DNA of 64,000 bases, from contig JAKFFE010000034.1 in the NCBI GenBank assembly GCA_036675345.1, forward strand, positions 1 to 64,000, in the 5' to 3' direction. The notes under the pieces are model-generated. The model did not search any database. It was given only the letters and a program-made list of their open reading frames with translations, and had not been told where the DNA came from. Below are positions 39,708 to 49,042 of this stretch, in pieces (the first letter of the stretch is position 1; each line of letters opens with the position of its first letter). The translations under genes and the position numbers were made by a program. The stretch is from JALYOC01 sp036675345. GTDB lineage: Bacteria > Myxococcota > Myxococcia > Myxococcales > Myxococcaceae.

Positions 39708-42101
39708 ATGAGCTTCCGCATCCGCAAGGTCGCCGTCCTGGGCGCCGGAGTGATGGGCAGTGGCATCGCCGCCCACCTGGCCAACGCCGGCATCCGCTGC
39801 GTGCTGTTGGACATCGTCCCGCCCAAGGCCGCCCCGGGCGAGGACACCTCCAGCAAGGCCTTCCGCAACAAGTTCACCCTGGGAGCGCTGGCCAACCTGC
39901 GCAAGCAGAAGCCGGCCCCGCTGATGTCCACCGCGGCGCTGGAGATGATCGAGATCGGCAACTTCGATGACGATCTGGCCCTGATCGCCGGCTGCGACTG
40001 GGTGGTGGAGGTGGTCAAGGAGGACATGGCGGTCAAGCAGGCCACCTTCGCCAAGGTGGAGAAGCACCTGGCCCCGCACGCGATCATCTCCTCCAACACC
40101 TCCGGGCTCTCCATCGAGGGGATGCTGGAGGGGCGCTCGGCCTCCTTCCGCCAGCGCTTCCTGGTCACCCACTTCTTCAACCCGGTCCGCTACATGCGGC
40201 TGCTGGAGCTGGTGGCGGGCAAGGACACCGATCCCAAGGTGGTGCAGGCGGTGCACGCCTTTGGCGAGGAGGTCCTGGGCAAGGGGATCGTCTACGGCAA
40301 GGACACCACCAACTTCATCGCCAACCGGATCGGCGTGTACTCGATCATGCGGACCTTCGCCGAGATGGAGAAGGCGGAGCTGCTGATCGAAGAGGTGGAC
40401 AAGATCTTCGGCCCGGCGATGGGGCGCCCCAGCTCGGCGGTGTTCCGGACCGCGGACGTGGTGGGCCTGGACACCTTCGTCCACGTGGCCAAGAACTGCT
40501 ACGACACCCTCACCGCCGATGAGGCCCGGGAGACCTTCAAGGTCCCGGCCTGGATCGAGAAGATGGTCCAGCAGGGGATGCTGGGCGAGAAGTCCGGCAA
40601 GGGCTTCTACAAGAAGGAGAAGGGCGGCGAGGGGGAGAAGCAGATCCTGGCGCTGGATCTGAAGACCCTGGAGTACCGGCCGCAGATCAAGGTCCGCTAC
40701 GACTCGCTGGGCGCCGCGCGCGACCAGGAGACCCTGGCGGATCGGATCCGCACCGTGATGGGCGGCTCGGACAAGGCGGCCAAGTTCGCGGAGAAGGTGA
40801 CCCTGGACGCGCTGGCCTACACCTCGCGGCGGATCCCGGAGATCGCCGACGACATCGTCAACATCGACCGCGGCATGCGCTGGGGCTTCGGCTGGGACGT
40901 GGGCCCGTTCGAGACCTGGGACATCTACGGGGTGGAGAAGGGCCTGGCGAAGATGAAGGAGCTGGGGCTGACCCCGGCTCCGTGGGTGGAGCAGATGGTC
41001 AAGGCCGGCCGCACCTCGTTCTACGCGGTGGAGAACGGCAAGGACACCTACTGGGACATCCAGAAGCAGAAGGCCGTGCCGGTCCCGCAGAGCGCGCGGA
41101 TCGCCAGGGTGGAGTACCTCAAGCGGGGGAACAAGAAGATCCACGCCAATGACTCCGCCACCCTCTGGGACATGGGGGATGGGGTGGGCCTGCTGGAGTT
41201 CACCTCCAAGATGAACTCCATCGACGACGACATCATCAAGATGATGAACACGTCGCTGGACCACGCGGAGAAGGAGCTGCGGGGCCTGGTGATCGGCAAC
41301 GACTCCCAGAACTTCTCGGTGGGCGCCAATCTGATGGCGATCCTGATGGCGATCAAGAGCGAGGACTTCGACTCGCTCAAGGCGATCGTCCGGGGCTTCC
41401 AGGCCGCCAACCAGCGGATGCGCTACAGCCAGATCCCGGTGGTCTCGGCGATCGCCGGGATGACCCTGGGCGGCGGCGCGGAGGCGGCGATGGGCGCCAA
41501 CGCGATCCAGGCCGCGGGCGAGACGTACATGGGCCTGGTGGAGGTGGGGGTGGGCCTGATCCCCGGCGGCGGCGGCAACCTGCAGCTGCTGCGCAACGTC
41601 TACGGCCAGTTCGCCGCGGACAAGGACTTCGACGCCCTGCCCTTCCTCAAGAAGGTGTTCCTCACCATCGGCACCGCCAAGGTGGCCACCTCCGCCGAAG
41701 AGGCCCGCGAGCTGGGCTTCCTCAAGGAGTCGGACGGGATCTCGATGAACCGGGACTTCCTGCTCTCCGACGCCAAGGCCAAGGTGATCGGGATGGCGGA
41801 GTCCGGGTTCCGCCCGCCCCGCCCCACCCGCTTCCTGCTCCCCGGCAAGAGCGGCTACGCCACCGTGGACATGATGCTGTACGACATGCAGCTCAACAAC
41901 CAGGTGTCCGAGCACGACCGCAAGGTCGGCCAGAAGCTGGCCCGGGTGCTGACCGGCGGCGACACCTCGGCCGCGGCCTTCGTCACCGAAGAGCAGCTGC
42001 TGGAGCTGGAACTGGAGAACTTCCTCTCCCTGTGCGGCGAGTCGAAGACCCAGGATCGGATGATGTACATGCTGGAGAAGGGCAAGCCGCTCCGCAACTG
42101 A
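39708..42101 (+). CDS. fadN: 3-hydroxyacyl-CoA dehydrogenase / enoyl-CoA hydratase (FadN type)
   Basis: A 797-residue beta-oxidation enzyme. The dehydrogenase comes first: NAD-binding VLGAGVMGSGIA (residues 10-21), SNTSGLSI, the catalytic-His region THFFNP and DTTNFIANR; the C-terminal dehydrogenase half spans about 320-440. A crotonase-type hydratase follows (NFSVGANL, GMTLGGGAEAAMGA, VEVGVGLIPGGGG). This order is that of Bacillus FadN, reverse of E. coli FadB. It carries out hydration and NAD-dependent oxidation of enoyl-CoA. AAGGAG lies 6 bases upstream of the ATG. The thiolase gene follows after 82 bp, so the two are probably one operon. Confidence 0.94.
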   Translation: MSFRIRKVAVLGAGVMGSGIAAHLANAGIRCVLLDIVPPKAAPGEDTSSKAFRNKFTLGALANLRKQKPAPLMSTAALEMIEIGNFDDDLALIAGCDWVVEVVKEDMAVKQATFAKVEKHLAPHAIISSNTSGLSIEGMLEGRSASFRQRFLVTHFFNPVRYMRLLELVAGKDTDPKVVQAVHAFGEEVLGKGIVYGKDTTNFIANRIGVYSIMRTFAEMEKAELLIEEVDKIFGPAMGRPSSAVFRTADVVGLDTFVHVAKNCYDTLTADEARETFKVPAWIEKMVQQGMLGEKSGKGFYKKEKGGEGEKQILALDLKTLEYRPQIKVRYDSLGAARDQETLADRIRTVMGGSDKAAKFAEKVTLDALAYTSRRIPEIADDIVNIDRGMRWGFGWDVGPFETWDIYGVEKGLAKMKELGLTPAPWVEQMVKAGRTSFYAVENGKDTYWDIQKQKAVPVPQSARIARVEYLKRGNKKIHANDSATLWDMGDGVGLLEFTSKMNSIDDDIIKMMNTSLDHAEKELRGLVIGNDSQNFSVGANLMAILMAIKSEDFDSLKAIVRGFQAANQRMRYSQIPVVSAIAGMTLGGGAEAAMGANAIQAAGETYMGLVEVGVGLIPGGGGNLQLLRNVYGQFAADKDFDALPFLKKVFLTIGTAKVATSAEEARELGFLKESDGISMNRDFLLSDAKAKVIGMAESGFRPPRPTRFLLPGKSGYATVDMMLYDMQLNNQVSEHDRKVGQKLARVLTGGDTSAAAFVTEEQLLELELENFLSLCGESKTQDRMMYMLEKGKPLRN

Positions 42102-42183
42102 CCGGCCGGGCGCGCCCTTCAGCGGCGCGCCCTCCCCTGCTTCGTTATTCCAACCCTTTGCAGCACCGTTTCGGGAGAGCCCC

Positions 42184-43350
42184 ATGTCTTTCAGAGCAGC
42201 CATCGTCAGCGCAGTGCGGACCCCGTTCACCCGCGCCCACAAGGGCGAGTTGAAGGACACCCGGCCGGACACCCTGGCCGCGATCGCGATCAAGGAGGCG
42301 CTGGCCCAGGCCAAGGTCTCTCCCTCGGACGTAGGCGACGTGATCATGGGCTGCGCGATGCCGGAGGCCGAGCAGGGAATGAACGTGGCCCGGCTGGCGG
42401 CGCTCCTGGCGGGGGTCCCGGACACCGTCCCGGCGATGACCGTCAACCGCTTCTGCTCGTCAGGGGTGCAGTCCATCGCCATGGCGGCGCAGGCGATCGC
42501 CGCCGGTCAGTACGACGTGGCGGTGGCCGGCGGCACCGAGTCGATGACCATGATCCCGATGGGGGGGATCAAGGTCTCCGCCAACCCGGAGCTGATGGAG
42601 TCCTACCCGGAGGTCTACACCTCCATGGGCGCCACCGCGGAGAACATCGCCAGCCGGTACAAGATCAGCCGCGCGGATCAGGACGCGTTCGCCGCCGAGA
42701 GCCAGCGGCGCGCGGCCAGCGCCCGGGAGACCGGCAAGTTCAAGGCGGAGATCGTCCCGGTCACCACCCGGGTGCACGATGAGAACGGCGTTCCCCACCA
42801 GGTGACCGTCAGCGACGACACCATCCTGCGCCCGGAGACCACCGCCGAGGGCCTCTCCAAGCTGCGCCCGGCCTTCAACCCCCAGGGCAGCGTCACCGCC
42901 GGCAACGCCTCCCCGCTCACCGACGGCGCCGCCGCCGCGGTGATCATGAGCGAGGAGAAGGCCAAGGCACTGGGGCTCAAGCCGCTGGGCTTCATGATCG
43001 ACTTCCAGGTGGCGGGGGTGCCCCCGGACATCATGGGGATCGGCCCGGTCCCGGCGGTGCGCAAGCTGCTGGAGAAGAACAACCTCAAGGTCTCGGACAT
43101 CGACGTGTTCGAGCTCAACGAGGCCTTCGCCGCCCAGTCGCTGTACTGCATCCGCGAGCTGGGCCTGGACATGTCCAAGGTGAACCCCAACGGCGGCGCC
43201 ATCTCCCTGGGCCACCCGCTGGGCGTCTCCGGCGCGCGGATGACCGCCACCCTCCTGCGCGAGCTGGAGCGGCGCGGCGGGAAGTACGGCGTGGTCACCA
43301 TGTGCATCGGCGGCGGGATGGGCGCCGCGGCGCTGTTCAGCCGGACCTAG
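42184..43350 (+). CDS. fadA: acetyl-CoA acyltransferase (thiolase)
   Basis: A 388-residue thiolase. The nucleophilic Cys91 lies in VNRFCSSGVQ, the His in GHPLGVSGAR and the second Cys in MCIGGGMGAA. It cleaves 3-ketoacyl-CoA with CoA to give acetyl-CoA, completing the cycle begun by the FadN-type enzyme upstream. GGGAG lies a few bases before the ATG. Its stop overlaps the stop of the convergent lipoprotein gene: both use the shared CTAG at 43347-43350. Length and motifs are those of fully active FadA. Confidence 0.95.
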   Translation: MSFRAAIVSAVRTPFTRAHKGELKDTRPDTLAAIAIKEALAQAKVSPSDVGDVIMGCAMPEAEQGMNVARLAALLAGVPDTVPAMTVNRFCSSGVQSIAMAAQAIAAGQYDVAVAGGTESMTMIPMGGIKVSANPELMESYPEVYTSMGATAENIASRYKISRADQDAFAAESQRRAASARETGKFKAEIVPVTTRVHDENGVPHQVTVSDDTILRPETTAEGLSKLRPAFNPQGSVTAGNASPLTDGAAAAVIMSEEKAKALGLKPLGFMIDFQVAGVPPDIMGIGPVPAVRKLLEKNNLKVSDIDVFELNEAFAAQSLYCIRELGLDMSKVNPNGGAISLGHPLGVSGARMTATLLRELERRGGKYGVVTMCIGGGMGAAALFSRT

Positions 43351-45299
43351 TAGTTGATGCGCAGGCTGCCGGACATCGCCTCGGAGAGAGAGCGGTAGGC
43401 GCTGCCCTGGTACGGGGCCCCCGAGTTGGGGCCTCCCTGCCAGGCGCGGATCACGAAGAAGCAGGTCTCCCCCACCGAGAGCATCCCCCGGGGAATCCGC
43501 AGCCAGGTGTTGTGGGTGATGAAGCTGGCCACCTTCGTCCGCCGGGTCCGCTGGTTCTCATCGGCCTCCAGCCGATAGACGAACACCTCATACCCCGACG
43601 GGTACCCCTGGTACGGGGTGCCCCAGGACAGGAACGGGGCCTGGGAGATGCCGTTGCCGTCCCACTGGAAGGAGAGTCCGTCCACGGTGGCGCTGCCCAC
43701 CGGCACCAGGGGGAGGGTGAGATACGGGGTGAGCCACTCCCGCGGCTGCTCGGAGTACAGCTGGCCCCTGAACCGGGTGGAGGTGGCCGCTCCCGGGGCG
43801 AGGTACTCGCGCTCGTACAACCCCACCCAGTAGAAGCTCTCGGACCACCCGGGGAACGGGTTGCCATAGCTGTACTCCAGCCGCTGTTCGAAGTTTCCGG
43901 CGGGATCGATCGCCGCCCAGAACAGCTCGGACGCCGCCAGCGGTGGACCGACCAGCCGTCCCCCCTGGGGTGTGGCCATCACCCCGGCCAGCACCATCGA
44001 CAAGGTGGCGCTGCTGTTCACCCCCCCGGCCTGGTTGTTCAAGGCCCACACCGGCAGATAGACATCCAGCGGCTGCAGGGTGAGTTCGGACAGGGTTCCG
44101 GTCAGCAGCGTGTCCTGGCCGTTGATCATGTCCAGCTCGGTGGTGCGCAGCGCGCGGGTGGCGGTGGCCACGTCCAGCAGCGACCCGCTCACCGGCTGCG
44201 TCTGCAGCTGGTGGATCACCAGCTCGTCTCCCTGGGCCACCAGCCCCCGGCCGGAGTTGATCGCCAGCAGCCCCGCATAGTCGACGGTGGCGTTGAAGGT
44301 GGTGCTCCCCCACTCCGGGTACACGCCCACGTTGCCGAAGAAGGCATACCCCACCCCGGCCCCGGCGGCGGTGAAGGCCAGATCGCTCCCCTCAGACGCG
44401 GCCAGCCCCTCCAGGGACACGGTGAGGGTGGTGCCGGGGAGCGGCGCCTCCACCTGCGGACGTCCCAGCACCGACTCGCTCAGGTCCAGCTGTCGGTTGT
44501 AGGTGACCAGGTAGCGGGTGGGTTCGAAGCGCAGCAGGTATTCGCCCTCCGGCACCCCGGGGATGATGAAGGTCCCCTCCTGGGTGCCGATCGCCGGATA
44601 GGTGGACGCGGCACCCGACCCATCCAGCACCAGGGCGGCCAGCGAGTTGGCGCGCAGATCCGCCGGCAGCACCTCCTCGGACTGGTCGGTCACATAGTGG
44701 AGGTTGCGAAGGCCGCTCACCGGAGGCTGGACGTAGACCTCGGCGGTGGCGGAGCGGGTGGGATCGGCGACGCTGGTGGCCCGCACGTGGAACGTCCCGC
44801 CGGTGGGCGTGGAGGTGTACAGCCCTCCCTGGTTCACGGTGCCGGCGGCGGGATCGGTCTCCACCACCGTCCAGGTCACCTGGGTGTTGTCGGTGTTCAC
44901 CACGGTGGCGAAGAACTGCACCGTGCCCCCGCCGGAGACGGTGATCCACTGGGGGGAGATCGACAGCTGGACCGGGGGCGGTGGAATCACCGAGACCGAG
45001 GCCACCGCGAACCGGGTGGGGTCCGCCACCGAGGTGACCACGATGTGGTACTGGCCCAGCTTTTCGGGAGCGGTGTACAGGCCCCGCTCGTCAATCGATC
45101 CCCCCGCCGGTCCCTCCTGGACCGCGTAGGTGACCCAGGCGTCCATCATCCCGCCGATCATCCCGCTGAACTGCTGGGACCCCTTGGCGTGGACCGACAC
45201 CTGCCGGGGAGACACCCCCACCACCGGCTTGATCTCACACCCGGAGGTGAGCACCAGCGTGAGCACCACCAGCCCGGCGGGAAGCTGAATCCGTCGCAT
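43347..45299 (-). CDS. lipoprotein with bacterial Ig-like (BIG2-type) repeats
   Basis: A 650-residue lipoprotein from ATG 45299: signal MRRIQLPAGLVVLTLVLTSGC with lipobox TSGC. Residues 25-110 and 115-205 are two bacterial Ig-like domains of the BIG2 kind (VSPRQVSVHAKGSQQFSG, ISPQWITVSGGGTVQFFATV, GLYTSTPTGGTFHVRATSV). The rest is beta-rich, includes a carboxypeptidase-regulatory-like strand set (IPGVPEGEYLLRFEPTRY) and near the C-terminus a fibronectin-III-like stretch (YQGYPSGYEVFVYRLEADENQ). Likely a cell-surface protein. The longer frame to 45350 has no support. It converges with fadA. Confidence 0.85.
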   Translation of the reverse strand: MRRIQLPAGLVVLTLVLTSGCEIKPVVGVSPRQVSVHAKGSQQFSGMIGGMMDAWVTYAVQEGPAGGSIDERGLYTAPEKLGQYHIVVTSVADPTRFAVASVSVIPPPPVQLSISPQWITVSGGGTVQFFATVVNTDNTQVTWTVVETDPAAGTVNQGGLYTSTPTGGTFHVRATSVADPTRSATAEVYVQPPVSGLRNLHYVTDQSEEVLPADLRANSLAALVLDGSGAASTYPAIGTQEGTFIIPGVPEGEYLLRFEPTRYLVTYNRQLDLSESVLGRPQVEAPLPGTTLTVSLEGLAASEGSDLAFTAAGAGVGYAFFGNVGVYPEWGSTTFNATVDYAGLLAINSGRGLVAQGDELVIHQLQTQPVSGSLLDVATATRALRTTELDMINGQDTLLTGTLSELTLQPLDVYLPVWALNNQAGGVNSSATLSMVLAGVMATPQGGRLVGPPLAASELFWAAIDPAGNFEQRLEYSYGNPFPGWSESFYWVGLYEREYLAPGAATSTRFRGQLYSEQPREWLTPYLTLPLVPVGSATVDGLSFQWDGNGISQAPFLSWGTPYQGYPSGYEVFVYRLEADENQRTRRTKVASFITHNTWLRIPRGMLSVGETCFFVIRAWQGGPNSGAPYQGSAYRSLSEAMSGSLRINY

Positions 45300-45399
45300 C
45301 GTCCAAACTCCCAGACGCCCATCCGCGCGGGCGCCCTCCCCTCCTAGCACGGGACCGACTTTTCCGCGTTTGTCGGGGGAAGCCCTGGTGGGCGATCCG

Positions 45400-47253
45400 T
45401 CAAACCGGAGGCAGGGGCTGGGTCAGCACCGCCTCCCGGAGCAGCTCGGTGAAGCGGACCGACTGCTCGTTGATCTGCAGCTCCAGCTCCACCAGCCGCC
45501 GCTGGGTGACCGCCAGCTTGGCGTCCAGCTCGGCCAGCCGTTCGGAGAGCTGCCGGCGCAGGTCGTCCACCCCGGTCTTGTTGCGGGAGATGGAGCGCAG
45601 GTTCTCCCGGGTCTGCTCGCTGGCGTTCTGCAAGATCCCCTGCTCCGCCTGCAGATTGCCGCGCTCCTGCATCGCCTTGATCAGCTGATCGCGCAGCGCC
45701 CAGGCCGGGCGCAGCCGGGCCACCAGCTTGGGGTCCGCGCGCGGATCGGCCAGGTAGGCCCGCACCGCCTGGTCCGCCTCCGGGCTGAACCAGTCGGCGG
45801 CCACCGGATACCCGCGGCGCTCGTCCACCTGCAGCTCGCCCTTCCCGTAGGGGGCCACCGTGGTGGGGACCAGGGCCACCCCCTTGGCCAGCTGATCCTC
45901 GGTGTTCGGCGGCGGCTGGTGCAGCCGCATCCCCTGGGTCCGGGGATGGCGCAGCACCACCTTCACCTCGTCCTGGCCGCCGTTGCGCAGCTGGTAGCGG
46001 GTGCGAATCACCTGGTCCCGCTCCAGCTGCAGCTGCCCGTGTTCAATGTGGGCCAGCCGGGCGTCCTCGGTGGAGACCTTGCGCTCCACCTCCACCGCGA
46101 TTCCCCGCTCCAGCGCGAACGGCACCGTGGCCTCGCCCCCGGCGGACAGCGACTCCATCACCCCCTGGCCCAGAAAGGAGCTGGCCTCGTAGACCGCGAT
46201 CGGCCCCCGCTCCAGCAGGCCGCGGGTGGTGTTGGTGAAGCGGGCCACCCGGAAGGGATGGCGGGAGGAGTCCGGCACCCCGCCTTCGGGGGCGAACATG
46301 AACACCGCCTCCCCCTTCACCGGCTGGGCCATCAACAGCACCATGGTGGCGCTGTCGTTGGGGATGGTCACCGGGTGGGGCAGGTCATAGCGGGTGGCCC
46401 CGGCCTCCACCGTCTGCGCCGCCAGCAAGGAGAGGTTGCGCGGAGAGGCGTCCTCCATCCCGTAGGCGGGGCCGGCGTCGTCCGACCGCTCCATCTCCGC
46501 CGAGGGCGCCGCGGAGGGCGCCTCCGAGGGCGCGCTGCCGGAGCTCCGCGACTTCTTGGCCGGCCGACGGGGCGGGAGTCGGCTGACCGACGGCGCCTCC
46601 GCCGGCGGCGGGGCACTGGCGTAGCTGCTCTCCGAACGAGGGACCGCGGAGATCACCTCCCCCTGATCGCTGACCTGGGGACGGGGCGGGGTCACCGGGA
46701 CCTGGAGGGTGGAGGAGAAGGCGATCGGCGCGCCGGCCACCAGGGACAGCATCACCTCCTTCCAGTCTTCACCGGAGAGGTTCTGGACGATCCCCCAGGC
46801 CTGCAGGGTGGGCCCCTGCTTGGAGAGCACCAACCGGTAGGACGGCTTCCACACCGGCTGCTCGGTCACGTACCCCACCGCCAGCTGGTGCTCCTTGCCG
46901 TCCAGTTCCAGGGTCACCGTCTCCAGCCCGTCGGTGCGCAGCGGGGTGGCCCCCTCGGGGACCGGAGGGGGCGGAGGCCGGGGATGGAGCAGGTGGAGCG
47001 GGAAGGAGGCCGCGCGCAAGGAACTGCCGCCCTTCTCCATCACCGCCAGGGTGGCCAGAAAGTCCCCCACGTGCTCCGGCTTGACCCGGAAGCTGAGCCG
47101 CTCGGCGGAGACCTTGCCGGACCGCTCGAAGTAGCCCACCCCGTTGCGGTAGACCGCCACCCGCTTCAGCGGCAGCTCCGGGGGAGCCTGCACCTTGGGG
47201 GTGACGCAGCCCCAGCACAGCACTGCGACAACCCAGACACTCCGACGCTGCAT
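45400..47253 (-). CDS. exported DUF4139-type protein
   Basis: A 617-residue exported protein with signal QRRSVWVVAVLCWGCVTP; the Cys after WG could be lipidated but the lipobox is poor. The architecture resembles DUF4139/mucoidy-inhibitor MuiA-like proteins: an N-terminal domain (VAVYRNGVGYFERSG), the QPVWKPSYRLVLS segment, NLSGEDWKEVMLSLVAGAPIAF, a Pro/Ser-rich insert, and a C-terminal coiled coil (DLRRQLSERLAELDAKLAVTQRRLVELEL). DUF4139 proteins are poorly characterised. It stands alone between the Ig-like lipoprotein and the chemoreceptor gene, on the same strand. Confidence 0.8.
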   Translation of the reverse strand: MQRRSVWVVAVLCWGCVTPKVQAPPELPLKRVAVYRNGVGYFERSGKVSAERLSFRVKPEHVGDFLATLAVMEKGGSSLRAASFPLHLLHPRPPPPPVPEGATPLRTDGLETVTLELDGKEHQLAVGYVTEQPVWKPSYRLVLSKQGPTLQAWGIVQNLSGEDWKEVMLSLVAGAPIAFSSTLQVPVTPPRPQVSDQGEVISAVPRSESSYASAPPPAEAPSVSRLPPRRPAKKSRSSGSAPSEAPSAAPSAEMERSDDAGPAYGMEDASPRNLSLLAAQTVEAGATRYDLPHPVTIPNDSATMVLLMAQPVKGEAVFMFAPEGGVPDSSRHPFRVARFTNTTRGLLERGPIAVYEASSFLGQGVMESLSAGGEATVPFALERGIAVEVERKVSTEDARLAHIEHGQLQLERDQVIRTRYQLRNGGQDEVKVVLRHPRTQGMRLHQPPPNTEDQLAKGVALVPTTVAPYGKGELQVDERRGYPVAADWFSPEADQAVRAYLADPRADPKLVARLRPAWALRDQLIKAMQERGNLQAEQGILQNASEQTRENLRSISRNKTGVDDLRRQLSERLAELDAKLAVTQRRLVELELQINEQSVRFTELLREAVLTQPLPPV

Positions 47254-47344
47254 GGTCCGCTCCCCTTGGGTGACGCGCGTAGGAACGCGCCAACCCCCCA
47301 GGGGGATCTACACCAGATCCCGGTGCGCGAGGACGGACCGGGGA

Positions 47345-48997
47345 CTACGCCGAGGCGTCGCGCCGGACCTTGTACTGGGTGACCAGCTGGGCCATCTGAT
47401 CGGAGAGGCCCTTGATGTTGTGGGAGGCGCCCTCCAACTGCCGGATCCCGGTGGCGCTCTCGTTGACCGCCTTGTCGATCTCCCGCATCGCCTGCCAGAT
47501 CTGCTCCACCCCCACCGCCTGCTGCCGGGTGGAGGCGGCGATCTGCTGCGCGGCGGTGGAGGACTCGCTGATCGCCTGATCCAGCCGGCCGATCGAGTCT
47601 CCGGAACGGTTGGCCAGATCCATCCCCACCTGGGTCTTGCGGGTCCCCTCCTCGATCACCGACAGCGCCTCCCGGCTGGCCCGTTCGATGTCGTGGAGGA
47701 TGGTGCGCACCTGGGCGGTGGAGTCCTTGGACCGCTCGGCCAGGCTGCGCACCTCCCGGGCCACCACCGCGAAGCCGCGGCCGTGCTCGCCGGCCTTGGC
47801 CGCTTCGATCGCCGCGTTGAGCGCCAGCACGTTGGACTGTTCGGCCAGATCGTTGACCGCGTCGATGATGGTCCCGATCTGGTTGGTGCGGTCCACCAGC
47901 CCCACCATGGTGCGGGAGATGTTCAGCACCTGATCGCGGATCTGCTCCATCGCCGCCACGCTCTCGTCCACCGCGCGCCGACCAGAGGTGGTGGAGTCCT
48001 CCGAGCGCTTGGCCAGATCGATCACCGCCTGGGCGCGCTCGGCGGCCTGCTGGAAGGTCTCCCGCAGCTCGGCCACCGTGGCCCCGGTCTCGGTCACCGA
48101 GGCCGCTTGTCGGGTGGCGGCCTGCCCCTGGTGGGTGCTGGAGGCCAGGATCTCGGTGGAGGCCCGGGCCAGCGCCATCGCCGCGTCCTGCAGCCGGCCC
48201 ACCATCGACCCGGTCTTCTCGGTCATCTCCCCCAGCGAGGCGGCCAGCCGGCCCAGCTCGTCGTCGTCCTGGTCCAGCACCGCCGCCGCCAGGTTCCCCG
48301 AGGCCACCTCGGCGGCGAACTTCCCCATCCGGTCCAGCCGGCGGGCGATCCGCGCGAAGTAGAAGAAGAAGGCCAGGGCCAGCAGGAACGCGGTCAGCCC
48401 GATGGTGGCCAGGGTCTGGTTGGCCAGCTGGCGCTGCGCGGCTCCGGCGGAGAGGCCCAGCAGCAGCGATCCCAGCCGGGCCTCCCCTCCCGCCGCGGCC
48501 TCGGCGCCGGTGGCGAAGTCCAGATCGTCCCCGCCGGCCGCCCCCGCCGGAGCGGCGGCGCGCACCACGTCCTTGGTGAACCGGTACAGCCGGGTCTCGT
48601 CGTCCACCTGAGGGGTCCCATGGGCGCGGACCAGCCCGGCCAGATCCGCGGAGGGGTCGGCCGCCGCGCCGCCGATCAGCGCGCCCGAACCGTCCACCAG
48701 CAGCAGGTAGGTGAGGTCCGCGTCGCCGGCCACCACCTGTTCGCTGACCCGGGCCGCCGCCTTGCCGTCCCGGAGCGAGAGCGCCAGCCGCAGCTCCTGG
48801 TGCTGCTCCAGCACCTGGGTCAGCCCCTGCCCCCGCTTCTGCAGCTCCCGCTCGAAGGTCTTGGCAAAGGCCGGGCCGAACACCTGGTAGGCCACCAGCG
48901 CCGAGACCAGCACCGCCGCCAGCAGGATCACCAGCGCCCGGGCGGCCAGGGTACGGGGCAACAACGAGCGGACCAGGTTCTTCTCAGCGGACGCCAT
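47345..48997 (-). CDS. methyl-accepting chemotaxis protein
   Basis: A 550-residue chemoreceptor from ATG 48997, chosen for GGAG 6 bases upstream; ATG 49003 is 6 bp earlier. Membrane helices lie at about 22-42 (ALVILLAAVLVSALVAYQVF) and 198-218 (TIGLTAFLLALAFFFYFARI), enclosing a sensor domain of about 150 residues. HAMP and the signalling domain follow; the tip includes EHGRGFAVVAREVRSLAERS and methylation helices flank it. It is the last gene of the chemosensory operon and lies 45 bp after a gene for a periplasmic binding protein, a likely ligand-presenting partner. Confidence 0.93.
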   Translation of the reverse strand: MASAEKNLVRSLLPRTLAARALVILLAAVLVSALVAYQVFGPAFAKTFERELQKRGQGLTQVLEQHQELRLALSLRDGKAAARVSEQVVAGDADLTYLLLVDGSGALIGGAAADPSADLAGLVRAHGTPQVDDETRLYRFTKDVVRAAAPAGAAGGDDLDFATGAEAAAGGEARLGSLLLGLSAGAAQRQLANQTLATIGLTAFLLALAFFFYFARIARRLDRMGKFAAEVASGNLAAAVLDQDDDELGRLAASLGEMTEKTGSMVGRLQDAAMALARASTEILASSTHQGQAATRQAASVTETGATVAELRETFQQAAERAQAVIDLAKRSEDSTTSGRRAVDESVAAMEQIRDQVLNISRTMVGLVDRTNQIGTIIDAVNDLAEQSNVLALNAAIEAAKAGEHGRGFAVVAREVRSLAERSKDSTAQVRTILHDIERASREALSVIEEGTRKTQVGMDLANRSGDSIGRLDQAISESSTAAQQIAASTRQQAVGVEQIWQAMREIDKAVNESATGIRQLEGASHNIKGLSDQMAQLVTQYKVRRDASA

Positions 48998-49042
48998 CGG
49001 CATCTCCGGTACAGGGTCGGAACAGAGGGTTGGGGAAGGCGA

